64,000 bases of DNA from positions 868,001-932,000 of the forward strand of contig NZ_JABBNT010000001.1 in NCBI RefSeq assembly GCF_012926505.1. The letters are read 5' to 3'. Source of the DNA: Pacificispira spongiicola (GTDB lineage Bacteria; Pseudomonadota; Alphaproteobacteria; UBA8366; Aestuariispiraceae). Both the position numbers and the translations under genes were made by a program. The notes under the pieces are model-generated. The model saw nothing but the letters and a program-made list of their open reading frames with translations. It was not told the DNA's origin and did no database searches. Numbering within the stretch: position 1 is the first letter of the stretch; each line of letters opens with the position of its first letter. This document shows, piece by piece, positions 8,368-16,354 of the stretch.

Positions 8368-8606
8368 TTAGAGGAAAAGTAACGGGTCGAGTTTGGTCGA
8401 CGAAGAAGATCGGGTCGCTGCCAACCGGCGGCCTCCTGGAAGTGAAGGTGGACGGCGGCGGTGTGCTGATCGCCTTCGACCCTCTTGGGTGCGCGGAGGG
8501 GGAAACGGTACTTATCACACAGGGCTCCGTCGCGGCGGGGCATTTTACCGAGAACAAGGCCCCTGTGGACGCCTTGATTATCGGATCGATCGACAACGCG
8601 GACTGA
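8364..8606 (+). CDS. Pentameric vertex shell protein (BMC-P, EutN/CcmL family)
   Basis: This 80-residue protein has the EutN/CcmL signature. It begins with MIRGKVTGRVWSTKKIGSLPTGGLLEV and continues with IAFDPLGCAEGETVLITQGS and a C-terminal VDALIIGSID strand. Pentamers of this family cap the vertices of the icosahedral shell. It is the only vertex protein in the window, so one is present for a closed particle. It overlaps the upstream small cargo-like protein by 4 bp. Confidence 0.95.
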   Translation: MIRGKVTGRVWSTKKIGSLPTGGLLEVKVDGGGVLIAFDPLGCAEGETVLITQGSVAAGHFTENKAPVDALIIGSIDNAD

Positions 8607-8644
8607 CCGTCCGCATAGGGACGTTTTAGAGAAGGAGAACAGTT

Positions 8645-8929
8645 ATGAGCAATCAGGCAATCGGTATGATCGAAACCCGTGGTTATGTTCCGGCGCTGGC
8701 CGGCGCGGACGCCATGGTCAAGGCGGCGAACATCGAAATCGTCTCCAAGAACGAAATCGGCGGCGGTCTCGTCTCCGTCGTGGTCCGCGGCGATGTCGGC
8801 GCGGTGAAGGCGGCGACGGAAGCCGGCGCGGAAGCGGCGAACGCGATCGGTGAGGTCGTCGCGGTCCATGTGATCCCGCGTCCGCATGCGGATCTCGCCA
8901 AACACTTCACCGTGCCGGCTTCCAAGTAA
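8645..8929 (+). CDS. Hexameric shell protein (BMC-H, PduA/CcmK-like)
   Basis: This 94-residue single BMC-domain protein is very similar to PduA, with [49 protein letters not shown] and [14 protein letters not shown]. The pore loop reads NEIGGG where PduA has KIGSG, giving a Gly-lined central pore. It has a strong ribosome site (GAGAAGGAGAAC), in line with the high expression expected for the main facet protein. It is the only BMC-H gene in the window. Confidence 0.97.
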   Translation: MSNQAIGMIETRGYVPALAGADAMVKAANIEIVSKNEIGGGLVSVVVRGDVGAVKAATEAGAEAANAIGEVVAVHVIPRPHADLAKHFTVPASK

Positions 8930-8974
8930 GTTCCGGCGCGTTCGTCCGGGTGAGAGGATAGAGGATAGCGAGTC

Positions 8975-9598
8975 ATGACAGAGCTTCGGGTTTATCTACC
9001 GATCCACGACCTGCAACCGCAGTTCGCGGCTTGGCTTTCGACGCCGACCCGGGCCCGCGGCTATCCTCCCTTCGCCGGGCAGCACAGCCTGATTATCGAG
9101 GTCGCGCCCGCCCTCGCCATTCACCGGATCGCCGACCTTGCCTTGAAGGCCGCGCCGGATATGGAGCCGGGCCTGCTGTTCACGGAACGGCAGTTCGGGT
9201 TGCTGGAGCTGCATTCCGACGACCCGGCGGAAGTCGACGCTGCCGGGAAGGCGATCCTCAAGGGGATCGGTCAAAAGGAAACGGAGCAACTGGCGCCGAA
9301 AGTCCTGTTCCATGACATCATCGAAGATTTGAGCGATCAGCACGCGATTATCCTGAACCGGTCCCGGGACGCATCGATTCTGGTGCCGGGCGTGTCGCTT
9401 CTGATTTACGAGATGGCCCCGGCCCTGTTCGCCTGCGTCGGCGCGAACGAGGCGGAGAAGGCGGCGCCGAACGCCGTCATCAACGACGTCCAGATGATGG
9501 GAGCGTCGGGCCGCATCTTCATGTCCGGCACGACGTCCGAGTTGGAAGCCGCGCGCGATGCGATTACCAAGGCTTTGGAGCAAGTGAAGGGCCGGTAG
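8975..9598 (+). CDS. Tandem-domain (BMC-T) microcompartment shell protein 2
   Basis: This 207-residue paralogue of the BMC-T at 7310-7921 has the same plan: an N-terminal ELRVYLPIHDLQPQ extension, domain 1 with HRIADLALKAAPDMEPGLLFTERQFGLLELHS, and domain 2 ending LFACVGANEAEKAAPNAVIND and GASGRIFMSGTTSEL. BMC-T trimers often have a larger, gated pore and may pass cofactors or bulky substrates. The two paralogues may form mixed or face-to-face stacked facets. It is the last gene before a non-coding stretch with two hairpins. Confidence 0.9.
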   Translation: MTELRVYLPIHDLQPQFAAWLSTPTRARGYPPFAGQHSLIIEVAPALAIHRIADLALKAAPDMEPGLLFTERQFGLLELHSDDPAEVDAAGKAILKGIGQKETEQLAPKVLFHDIIEDLSDQHAIILNRSRDASILVPGVSLLIYEMAPALFACVGANEAEKAAPNAVINDVQMMGASGRIFMSGTTSELEAARDAITKALEQVKGR

Positions 9599-9941
9599 GT
9601 GGCGGATCGGCGCGGGGAGCCGGAGCGCATACGAGTTCGGTCGGTGGTCGCCGGGACGAAAAGTCGGCTGCGAAACGTGCGACCGGTAGATCGCGGTTCA
9701 AAATCGTTGCCCAGGCGATCGTCATCCCCGGGTATCTCACGCGATCCCGGAAACCCGCATGTTTTCGGTTCGACCCTGTCCCCGGACTGCATCCGGCCGG
9801 AATGATGGAATCCGGCCTTCATCGGCTGGGGTTAACCCTAGCCGATTAAGCAAATTCGACCGGTGTCATGAACCCCGGAGACACCAACTTTTTAAGCCGA
9901 CTCTATGCGCCCGGCCTATCCATACTGCCGGCCTGCGACAC
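9599..9941. other. Intergenic spacer between BMC operon and lactonase
   Basis: This 343-bp stretch shows no convincing coding sequence. Small open frames lack ribosome sites and family resemblance. Its notable content is two adjacent hairpins at 9795-9817 and 9821-9846, about 200 bp after the last shell gene stop. The rest shows nothing I can support. Confidence 0.6.
9795..9846. terminator. Two adjacent hairpins downstream of the BMC operon
   Basis: The first hairpin pairs GGCCGGA (9795-9801) with TCCGGCC (9811-9817) around a 9-nt loop. The second is a 26-bp near-perfect palindrome at 9821-9846 with GTTAAC at its centre; the single imperfect position is a G-U pair in RNA. There is no T-run, so this may be a Rho-assisted terminator, an mRNA-stabilising element or a protein-binding palindrome. 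Confidence 0.5.
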
Positions 9942-10784
9942 TCACACTGCCTGATAGACCCTGACGGCATTGGTGGCCGCGATCGCCTCTCTCTCAGCCG
10001 TGCTGAGGGTGGAGAGGTAGTCCAGCGAAACGGATATCCAGCGCGCCACGCCCATGCCGAGAGTACAGACTGGCCAGTCGCTGCCCCATACGACACGGTT
10101 CGCGCCGAACAGGTCGAGCACCCTGTCGAGATAGGGGGAAAGATGCGCTGTCTCCTGTTGATCGGCACGGGCATTCGCCGTGATCCCGGACAGTTTGATT
10201 GCCAGATGCGGGAATGTGGCAAGAGCCGACAGGCTTTGGCACCACGGTTCGATCGCGTCGTCGGCGATATCCGGATTTCCGCAATGGTCGAGAACGAACT
10301 GCTGATCGGGACACGCCCGTAGCAGATTGGCGGCGATGCCGTGCTGATCCGCGCGCACGCATAGATCGAACGTGTAGCCGCGTCGGCCGATCTCCCGCAG
10401 GCCGGCGAGGAACGTCTCGGTCTGTGACAGGCTGTCCGGCATGACATGCAGAATGCGGCGGAAGCCGATCACGCCCAAAGATGCGCATTCGTCCAACCAG
10501 TCGGCGAGATCCGGCTTCTCCGGTCGGCAGGATGCGATCTGTCCGAGATACCGGCCCGACCGAACCCATCGCGCGACATGGCGGGCCTCCGCCCGGTAGT
10601 CTGGATCGTCGACCCCCGCTTCCATATAGACGGCGCCGACAATCGAACAGTCCGCCGTCGCGGAGTCGAAGTCTTCCGGGGCGAATTGCCGTCCCGACAG
10701 GGCGGGAATGGTATCCGCCCAGGCGTAACCGAAGCGGTCCCGTAAAATGAGATGCTGATGCGTGTCGATCAGGCCGGTCACCAA
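9942..10784 (-). CDS. Amidohydrolase-2 (COG3618) sugar lactonase-type hydrolase
   Basis: This TIM-barrel metallohydrolase of about 280 residues belongs to the COG3618 group, which includes L-rhamnono- and L-fucono-lactonases. Visible metal and catalytic segments are LIDTHQHL near the N-terminus, FVLDHCGNPDI and VVWGSDWPVC. It lies downstream of the altronate-dehydratase-like gene on the same strand and likely opens an aldonolactone in that pathway. The start is a TTG at 10784 or a GTG at 10781; an AGAGG fits the TTG slightly better. The exact substrate is unknown. Confidence 0.85.
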   Translation of the reverse strand: MVTGLIDTHQHLILRDRFGYAWADTIPALSGRQFAPEDFDSATADCSIVGAVYMEAGVDDPDYRAEARHVARWVRSGRYLGQIASCRPEKPDLADWLDECASLGVIGFRRILHVMPDSLSQTETFLAGLREIGRRGYTFDLCVRADQHGIAANLLRACPDQQFVLDHCGNPDIADDAIEPWCQSLSALATFPHLAIKLSGITANARADQQETAHLSPYLDRVLDLFGANRVVWGSDWPVCTLGMGVARWISVSLDYLSTLSTAEREAIAATNAVRVYQAV

Positions 10785-10833
10785 TCAGCGACCTCTTCTT
10801 GACGCTGTTGCCCCAATCCGACGCCGACCGTCA

Positions 10834-12342
10834 TCACATCACCGCCCCAATCTGCCAGGGCACGAACTCGACGCCGCCGAAGCCCAGCGCCTCCGACTTG
10901 GTCGCGTCGCCCGACGCGACCCGGATGAACAGTTCGAACAATTCCCGCCCCTTATCCTCCAGCGACACACCGTCGAGCACGTCGCCCGTGTCGATGTCCA
11001 TGTCGTCGCGCATGCGCCGGAACATCTCGCTGTTCGTCGCGACCTTGATGCCGGGCACCGGCTTGAATCCCGAAACCGATCCGCGGCCCGTTGTGAAGAC
11101 GATCAGATTCGCGCCCGAGGCCACCTGACCGGTGACGGAACAGGGGTCATAACCGGGACTGTCCATGTAGACGAAGCCATGCCGGTCGATCGGTTCCGCA
11201 TAGAGGTAGACGCCTGCCAGCGGCGCCGATCCGCCCTTCGCCACCGCCCCCAGGGATTTCTCGAGAATCGTCGTCAGCCCGCCGCTCTTGTTGCCGGGGC
11301 TGGGATTGTTGTTCATCTCGCCGCCGTTCCGCGCCGTATAGTCTTCCCACCAACGAATGCGCGCGATCAGTTTCTCCCCGACCTCCCGGCTGACGGCGCG
11401 GCGCGTCAGCAAGTGCTCCGCGCCATAAATCTCCGGCGTTTCGGACAGGATGGTCGTGCCGCCATGCGCGACCAGCAGATCGGAGGCGACGCCCAATGCC
11501 GGATTGGCAGTGATGCCGGAATACCCGTCCGAGCCGCCGCACTGCATGCCGATAACCAATTCGGAAACCGGCACCGGCTCGCGTCGGCAAGTATCGGCGG
11601 CCGCGCAAAGGTCCCGCAGGATATCGACGCCGCGTTCGACGGTCAGTTTCGTACCGCCGCTGTCCTGGATCGTCATATGCCGGATATTGCCGTCGGCGCG
11701 CGGCAATTCCGGGTCCAAAAGGCCGGAGACCTGCATGACCTCGCAGCCCAGGCCGACAAGCAGGATGCCCGCGAAGTTCGGATGCCGGGCATAGCCCTGG
11801 AGCGTGCGGTACAGGGTACGGAACCCCTCGTCATTACCCGCCATGCCGCAACCGGAATTGTGAACGATGGGGACGATCCCGTCGACATTCCGCAATCTCG
11901 CGAACCAGCCGCTTTTCTCCGCCGCTTCGGCAATGAAGCGGGCGACGGAGCCGGCGCAGTTGACGGTGGTCAGAATACCGACATGGTTCCGTGTCCCGAC
12001 CCGCCCGTCGGCACGCCTGTATCCCTGGAAGATGCGTTCCTCATTAGCGGGTGCGACCGGCTGCACCTCGCTGCCGATGCCATAGTCCTGCGCATGGTCG
12101 GCCATGGCCAAATTGGCGGTATGGACATGTTCCCCCGGCGCGATATCCACGGTGGCCTGGCCGATGATCTGTCCATAGCGCCGCACCGGTGTGCCCGCCG
12201 GGATGGCTTCCCGTGCGATCTTGTGGCCGCGCGGTACGGCCCCGGTCAGGACGACATTCCCGAGGACCATGCCGGCGGGGAGATCGGCCAGGGCGATCAG
12301 GACATTGTCCTTCGGGGACAACTGAAGATATGTCGATGCCAT
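10834..12342 (-). CDS. uxaA: Altronate dehydratase family (UxaA/GarD type)
   Basis: This 502-residue protein has an N-terminal SAF domain (LPAGMVLGNVVLTGAVPRGH) and the C-terminal UxaA/GarD catalytic part (GYRRADGRVGTRNHVGIL, NCAGSVARFIAE, HNSGCGMAG, GMQCGGSDGYSG). Members dehydrate D-altronate or D-galactarate to 2-keto-3-deoxy acids with a metal ion. The neighbouring mannitol-family and zinc dehydrogenases could supply D-altronate from tagaturonate or L-galactonate. It sits between the GntR gene and the lactonase on the minus strand. The altronate assignment is inferred from context. Confidence 0.87.
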   Translation of the reverse strand: MASTYLQLSPKDNVLIALADLPAGMVLGNVVLTGAVPRGHKIAREAIPAGTPVRRYGQIIGQATVDIAPGEHVHTANLAMADHAQDYGIGSEVQPVAPANEERIFQGYRRADGRVGTRNHVGILTTVNCAGSVARFIAEAAEKSGWFARLRNVDGIVPIVHNSGCGMAGNDEGFRTLYRTLQGYARHPNFAGILLVGLGCEVMQVSGLLDPELPRADGNIRHMTIQDSGGTKLTVERGVDILRDLCAAADTCRREPVPVSELVIGMQCGGSDGYSGITANPALGVASDLLVAHGGTTILSETPEIYGAEHLLTRRAVSREVGEKLIARIRWWEDYTARNGGEMNNNPSPGNKSGGLTTILEKSLGAVAKGGSAPLAGVYLYAEPIDRHGFVYMDSPGYDPCSVTGQVASGANLIVFTTGRGSVSGFKPVPGIKVATNSEMFRRMRDDMDIDTGDVLDGVSLEDKGRELFELFIRVASGDATKSEALGFGGVEFVPWQIGAVM

Positions 12343-12379
12343 ACCAGCCTTTCCTGCCGTCAGGAATTCGCCCGACCCG

Positions 12380-13291
12380 CTATGCCTTGCCGCCTGCCGG
12401 GCCGGGTTCCGAGGTGGATCGAAGCAGGGTTTCCCGCGCCGATTTCAAATGCGCCCGACATGCCGCCTCGACCGCGTCGGCATCCCGCCGCAACAAGGCG
12501 TCCAGATAGGTCAGATGTTCGCGAATGGCGACCTCGTTGCGTTGCCGCTCATCCTGCTTGTTCCACTGATAGTGATAGTGAAAGATCACCGTGATGATGT
12601 CATAGAATCCCTCGATAAACCGGTTCGGGGATGCGGCATTGATGAGACTGTGAAACCGGCTGTCGAGTTCCGAGAAGTCGTGGTACCGCCGGTCGATCTC
12701 ACGCAGCAAATCCTCATGTTCGTCGCGTAATGTTTCAAGCTGCCGCCAAAGCGGTGAACTTTGCGGAAGCACGACGAAGGTGCGCGCGGATCGGAGCTCG
12801 AACATCTCCCGGATTTCGAACAGCTCCAGCGCGAATTCTGTCGTGAACCCGTTGAAAACCCACCCTGTATTGGGGCGTTTTTCGATCAAGCCGAAGCTTT
12901 GGAAGCGGTTCAGGAACTCCCGGATCCCGGTGGTCGCAACACCGAACTGGCGCGCGAGTTCCAGCTCGTTGATGACGGTCCCGGGTCGCGCATTGTCGCG
13001 CAACATCCATTCCATGAAACGCCGCTCCACCTGCGCCGCGGTCGGAACGGTTTCCGTCTCTGGAAACCGGTCGGCCGGAGCGGCTTGCGCCTGAACGATC
13101 CAGTGTCGCCCCACGCCGGACACAACGCCTCTTTCCTGCAATTCCGCGAGAACCTTGCGGACCGTGGTCCGGCTGACACCGAGTTGCGTGCTGAGAGCAC
13201 TCTCCGACGGCAGCGATTCCCGTTCCGGCAGGCTGGCTACCAGGTCGAGGGCGTCATTGAACGCGCGTTTGAACACCGTGTCTGTTTTCAA
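12380..13291 (-). CDS. GntR-family FCD regulator with two winged-helix domains
   Basis: This protein of about 303 residues has an unusual layout. A first GntR winged helix lies at about residues 20-65 (LPSESALSTQLGVSRTTVRK). A second lies at about 90-150 (RPGTVINELELARQFGVATT, then GIREFLNRFQSFGLIEKRP). An all-helical FCD ligand domain follows (LFEIREMFELRSARTF, ELDSRFHSLINAAS, REHLTYLDALLRRDADAVEAA). FCD domains sense carboxylates and sugar acids. The start is a TTG with GGAAAG at suitable spacing. It is the first gene of the minus-strand uxaA operon and diverges from the sugar ABC operon, so it probably represses both. Confidence 0.88.
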   Translation of the reverse strand: MKTDTVFKRAFNDALDLVASLPERESLPSESALSTQLGVSRTTVRKVLAELQERGVVSGVGRHWIVQAQAAPADRFPETETVPTAAQVERRFMEWMLRDNARPGTVINELELARQFGVATTGIREFLNRFQSFGLIEKRPNTGWVFNGFTTEFALELFEIREMFELRSARTFVVLPQSSPLWRQLETLRDEHEDLLREIDRRYHDFSELDSRFHSLINAASPNRFIEGFYDIITVIFHYHYQWNKQDERQRNEVAIREHLTYLDALLRRDADAVEAACRAHLKSARETLLRSTSEPGPAGGKA

Positions 13292-13401
13292 GATACCACT
13301 TTCCGTCCCGAATTTGTTCTTAATGGATAAAAAACCTATTGACGAGCCCTTTCGTCTGGTTTTTTGTAATTAATAAACGTTTTTTCTGTATAATAAACAA
13401 T
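13292..13401. promoter_or_regulatory. Divergent operator region with 20-bp tandem repeat and nested inverted repeat
   Basis: This AT-rich spacer holds a tandem near-repeat of 20 bp at 13359-13378 and 13379-13398; each copy starts GTTTTTT and ends TAATAAAC. Just before it is a nested inverted repeat with outer arms AAAAAACC (13329-13336) and GGTTTTTT (13358-13365), and inner arms GACGA (13341-13345) and TCGTC (13352-13356). This looks like an array for the divergent two-headed GntR protein. Confidence 0.55.
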
Positions 13402-14517
13402 ATGGGCAGGGGAACTCCAGTGCAAGGGTCGGAAGCGCGGGGGGCGGAAGTCCGGGGATCGGAAACCGCACAACAGAAAATCGGGGCATGGACCGAACAG
13501 GTCACGGTCGGGATCGACAGACCGGCACAGGGGCTGTTCGCCGTGTCGCTTGCCCTGAAACTTCTGAGCCTGGGGCCGCTGTTGATTCTGGCGCTAATCG
13601 TCGCGCTGATCGGAAGCGTCACGCCAAGTTTCCTGAGCCCCGGTAATCTGAGCAACATTGCCGCGCAGACGGCGGTGATCGCCATTGTCGCCATGGGGCA
13701 GCAACTCGTCATCCTAACCAAGGGCATCGACCTTTCGGTCGGCGCGAACCTTGCCTTCGCGACCGTGATGGGCGGGCTGATGTATCGCGTGGCGGATTCG
13801 TCGGCGGCGGTCATTCTGACGATGATCCTTACCGGCGGGCTCGTCGGCGCGGTCAATGGCATCGTCTATGTCTATGGTCGGCTGCCGCATCCCTTCATTA
13901 TCACCCTTGCGACGCTCAGCATCTGCCGCGGGCTGGCGCTCGAGTTTTCGGTCGGCCACACGACCATGCGCGGCATGCCGGACGTTGTGACATTTCTGGG
14001 CGGAGAGGCCAGTCTCGGCCTCCCGAACTCCTTCTTCGTCGTGGCCGGGGTCGCGCTTCTGATTCTCGTCATGACCAAGTCCATGGTCTGGGGGCGCTGG
14101 ATTTACGCCGTCGGCGGACAGCCGGTCGCGGCGCTCGAAATGGGTATTCCGGTCAAGGGTGTCTTGGTTTCGGTCTATGTCATGTCCGGTCTCTGCGCCG
14201 GGATCGGCGCGGTCGCTCTTGCCGGACGGACCGCGGCCGGGTCTCCGCTCTATGGAAACCTCCTCGAGCTCGACACCATCGCGGCGGTCATCATCGGCGG
14301 CGCCAGTTTCCTGGGCGGGCGTGGTCATCTCGGTCACGCCCTGATCGGCGCCGTGATGATCGGCGTCATCCGCAACGCCCTGAACCTCCTCGGCGTCGAC
14401 GTTTTTTTCCAGATGATCGCTATCGGCACCATCATCGTGCTGGCGGTCGAGGCCGATGTCCTCCGCAACTATCTGGAAGGCCGGTCCCGCGTCCTGCAGG
14501 CGAGGAGGAGCCAATGA
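13402..14517 (+). CDS. Sugar ABC transporter permease (RbsC/FrcC type)
   Basis: This permease of about 371 residues is hydrophobic with many membrane spans. It carries the family segment MGQQLVILTKGIDLSVGANLAFATVMGG and the C-terminal LDTIAAVIIGGASFLGGRGH. It imports a sugar or sugar acid with the ATPase and binding protein that follow. The start may be ATG 13402 or GTG 13420, the latter preceded by AGGGGA. It is unusual that the permease comes first and the binding protein third. Confidence 0.9.
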   Translation: MGRGTPVQGSEARGAEVRGSETAQQKIGAWTEQVTVGIDRPAQGLFAVSLALKLLSLGPLLILALIVALIGSVTPSFLSPGNLSNIAAQTAVIAIVAMGQQLVILTKGIDLSVGANLAFATVMGGLMYRVADSSAAVILTMILTGGLVGAVNGIVYVYGRLPHPFIITLATLSICRGLALEFSVGHTTMRGMPDVVTFLGGEASLGLPNSFFVVAGVALLILVMTKSMVWGRWIYAVGGQPVAALEMGIPVKGVLVSVYVMSGLCAGIGAVALAGRTAAGSPLYGNLLELDTIAAVIIGGASFLGGRGHLGHALIGAVMIGVIRNALNLLGVDVFFQMIAIGTIIVLAVEADVLRNYLEGRSRVLQARRSQ

Positions 14518-15278
14518 CCCTGATGACCGCTACGCCGGTACTCTCCGTCCGCCATGCGCATAAGCGGTTCGGCGCGGTCCACGCGCTGCGGGATGTCGGT
14601 CTCGACGCCTATCGCGGCGAGGTTCTCGCTTTGCTGGGCGATAACGGCGCCGGGAAGTCGACGCTCGTCAAATGCATCAGCGGCGTGCACAGCCTGGACG
14701 AAGGCGAAATTCTTCTCGACGGCGAACCGACCGCCCTGCATTCCCCGGCCACGGCGCGCGACGCCGGGATCGAAACCGTCTATCAGGACCTCGCCCTGTT
14801 CGACAATCTGACGCCGGCACAGAACTTCTATTGTGGCCGTGAACTGTCATATCCGAACTGGCTGCCCCGCCCCCTCCGTTTCCTGCGCAAACGCCCGATG
14901 GATCGGGAGGCCGCCGCCGTGATCGAGCGGCTGAAGGTCAGGCTGCCGAAATTCGATGCCCCGGTGGCACTGATGTCCGGGGGGCAACGCCAGGCCATCG
15001 CGGTCGCGCGTGCGACGGTGTTCGCCCGAAAGCTGGTGATCCTCGACGAACCGACCGCGGCACTGGGCGTGCGGGAATCCCGAAAGGTCTTGGACCTGAT
15101 CGCGCAACTGCGCGACGAGGGCAACGCGGTGATCCTGATCACCCACAATATGGAACACGTGGTCGAACTCGCCGACCGGGCGGTCGTGCTGAGACAGGGA
15201 CTGAAGGTCGGCGAACTGAAGCCGGAGCGCGCCAATCAACAGGACATGGTCGCCATGATCGTCGGGGCGGAAGCCTAA
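14514..15278 (+). CDS. Sugar ABC transporter ATP-binding protein, single domain
   Basis: This 254-residue ATPase has Walker [13 protein letters not shown], signature LMSGGQRQAIAVARA, Walker [13 protein letters not shown] and an H-loop in VILITHNMEH. Ribose-type importers often have a double-length ATPase, but this one has a single nucleotide-binding domain as in FrcA-type systems, so it probably works as a homodimer. It overlaps the permease by 4 bp and has a strong GAGGAGGAG ribosome site. Confidence 0.93.
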   Translation: MTLMTATPVLSVRHAHKRFGAVHALRDVGLDAYRGEVLALLGDNGAGKSTLVKCISGVHSLDEGEILLDGEPTALHSPATARDAGIETVYQDLALFDNLTPAQNFYCGRELSYPNWLPRPLRFLRKRPMDREAAAVIERLKVRLPKFDAPVALMSGGQRQAIAVARATVFARKLVILDEPTAALGVRESRKVLDLIAQLRDEGNAVILITHNMEHVVELADRAVVLRQGLKVGELKPERANQQDMVAMIVGAEA

Positions 15279-15353
15279 CGAATTCGCCGTCCCGCCGGAG
15301 GGCGAACAAGAAGATCGCGTCGTCGTGATGCGATCATGAGAGGGAGGAGTGCT

Positions 15354-16268
15354 ATGCGACTTAAACTATTCCTGACCGGACTCGCGCTCGCTGTCGCGAC
15401 CGCCGGTCCTGCCAAAGCCGACGACGTCAATATCGGCTTCATTACCAAGTTCCCGGTCCCGTTCTTCGCCACGATGGAAAATGCCGCCAAGGCCTATGCC
15501 AAAGCGAATCCCGGCGTTGAGATCATTTACGGCCAGGGAACGTCCGCGACGGATATCGAGGGCCAGATCGCCCTGATCGAATCCATGGTCACGCGGGGGG
15601 TTCAGGGGATCGCGCTGACGCCGGTCGACCCGACGGTGGCGCCGGCACTCGACAAGGCGATCGCCGCCGGTGTGAAAGTGGTGCTGATGGACAACAGCAT
15701 CCCGGACTGGGATGGCAAGACGGCGCTGGCGACAACGGATAACTTCAACGCGGGCAAGATCGCGGGCGAATATCTGAAGACCGTGCTCTCCGACGGCGAT
15801 ACGTTGGGAATACTGGAAGGCGTTCCCGGCGTGCCGTCGCTCGACGATCGCGTGAACGGCATGCTCGAGGGGTTGAAGGGCGTCGACGTGAAGATCGTCG
15901 GGCGCGGCGCCACGAACTGTACCGAGGAACTCGGCATCAACGTTGCCGAAGACCTGCTGACGGCGAATCCCGACCTGAAAGCGATCTACGCGGCATGCGG
16001 TCCGCCGGCGGCAGGTGCCGCGCAGGCCGTCAAGAATGCCAAAAAGGACCTCGACGCGTTCGTCCTGGTCGGCTTCGACTTCTGCTGCGGCGAAGAAGAG
16101 GCCCTGACCGCCGGCATCGAAGACGCCACCGTGGCGCAATTCCCAGCCAAAATGGCGGAATTGGGTGTCGACGCCCTGGTTCGGGCCATTCGCGGGGAAA
16201 CAGTCGACTCTCTGATCGACTCCGGCGCCGCGTTGGTAACCAAGGCAAATATGGCTCAATTCAAATGA
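15354..16268 (+). CDS. Periplasmic sugar-binding protein (PBP1/ribose type)
   Basis: This 304-residue protein has a Sec signal peptide (MRLKLFLTGLALAVATAGPAKA) followed by a type I periplasmic-binding fold (VNIGFITKFPVPFFATMENAAKA, GVQGIALTPVDPTVAPALDKAIAAG). It delivers substrate to the permease encoded upstream. The ATG at 15354 has a GGGAGGAG site. The ligand is not readable from sequence; the neighbourhood suggests a hexonate, polyol or related aldose. A strong stem-loop follows the stop. Confidence 0.92.
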   Translation: MRLKLFLTGLALAVATAGPAKADDVNIGFITKFPVPFFATMENAAKAYAKANPGVEIIYGQGTSATDIEGQIALIESMVTRGVQGIALTPVDPTVAPALDKAIAAGVKVVLMDNSIPDWDGKTALATTDNFNAGKIAGEYLKTVLSDGDTLGILEGVPGVPSLDDRVNGMLEGLKGVDVKIVGRGATNCTEELGINVAEDLLTANPDLKAIYAACGPPAAGAAQAVKNAKKDLDAFVLVGFDFCCGEEEALTAGIEDATVAQFPAKMAELGVDALVRAIRGETVDSLIDSGAALVTKANMAQFK

Positions 16269-16275
16269 GCAAATG

Positions 16276-16308
16276 GCGAGGGAATCGGCTTCCGACCGGT
16301 TCCCTCGC
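16276..16308 (+). promoter_or_regulatory. Intercistronic stem-loop after binding-protein gene
   Basis: GCGAGGGAA (16276-16284) pairs with TTCCCTCGC (16300-16308) in a perfect 9-bp stem, 8 nt after the stop codon. There is no T-run and the operon continues, so it more likely stabilises the upstream mRNA or attenuates read-through than ends transcription. Confidence 0.65.
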
Positions 16309-16354
16309 TGGCCTTTCCGGCCGGATTTCAACCTCTGCGACGAACGAGAGTGCC

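Noticed and set aside
3-9598. Assigning the locus outright to the known RMM or PDU compartment type
   Set aside because: It has a diol dehydratase, which RMM lacks, and an aminotransferase, which PDU lacks. Without database comparison I leave it as a hybrid.
9599-9805. Short frame after the second BMC-T gene as a possible extra BMC component
   Set aside because: Composition is Arg-rich shadow type, no start signal, and no resemblance to any BMC-associated family.
10762-12594. 610-codon plus-strand frame over the altronate-dehydratase and GntR genes
   Set aside because: It crosses two well-supported minus-strand genes and shows only shadow composition.
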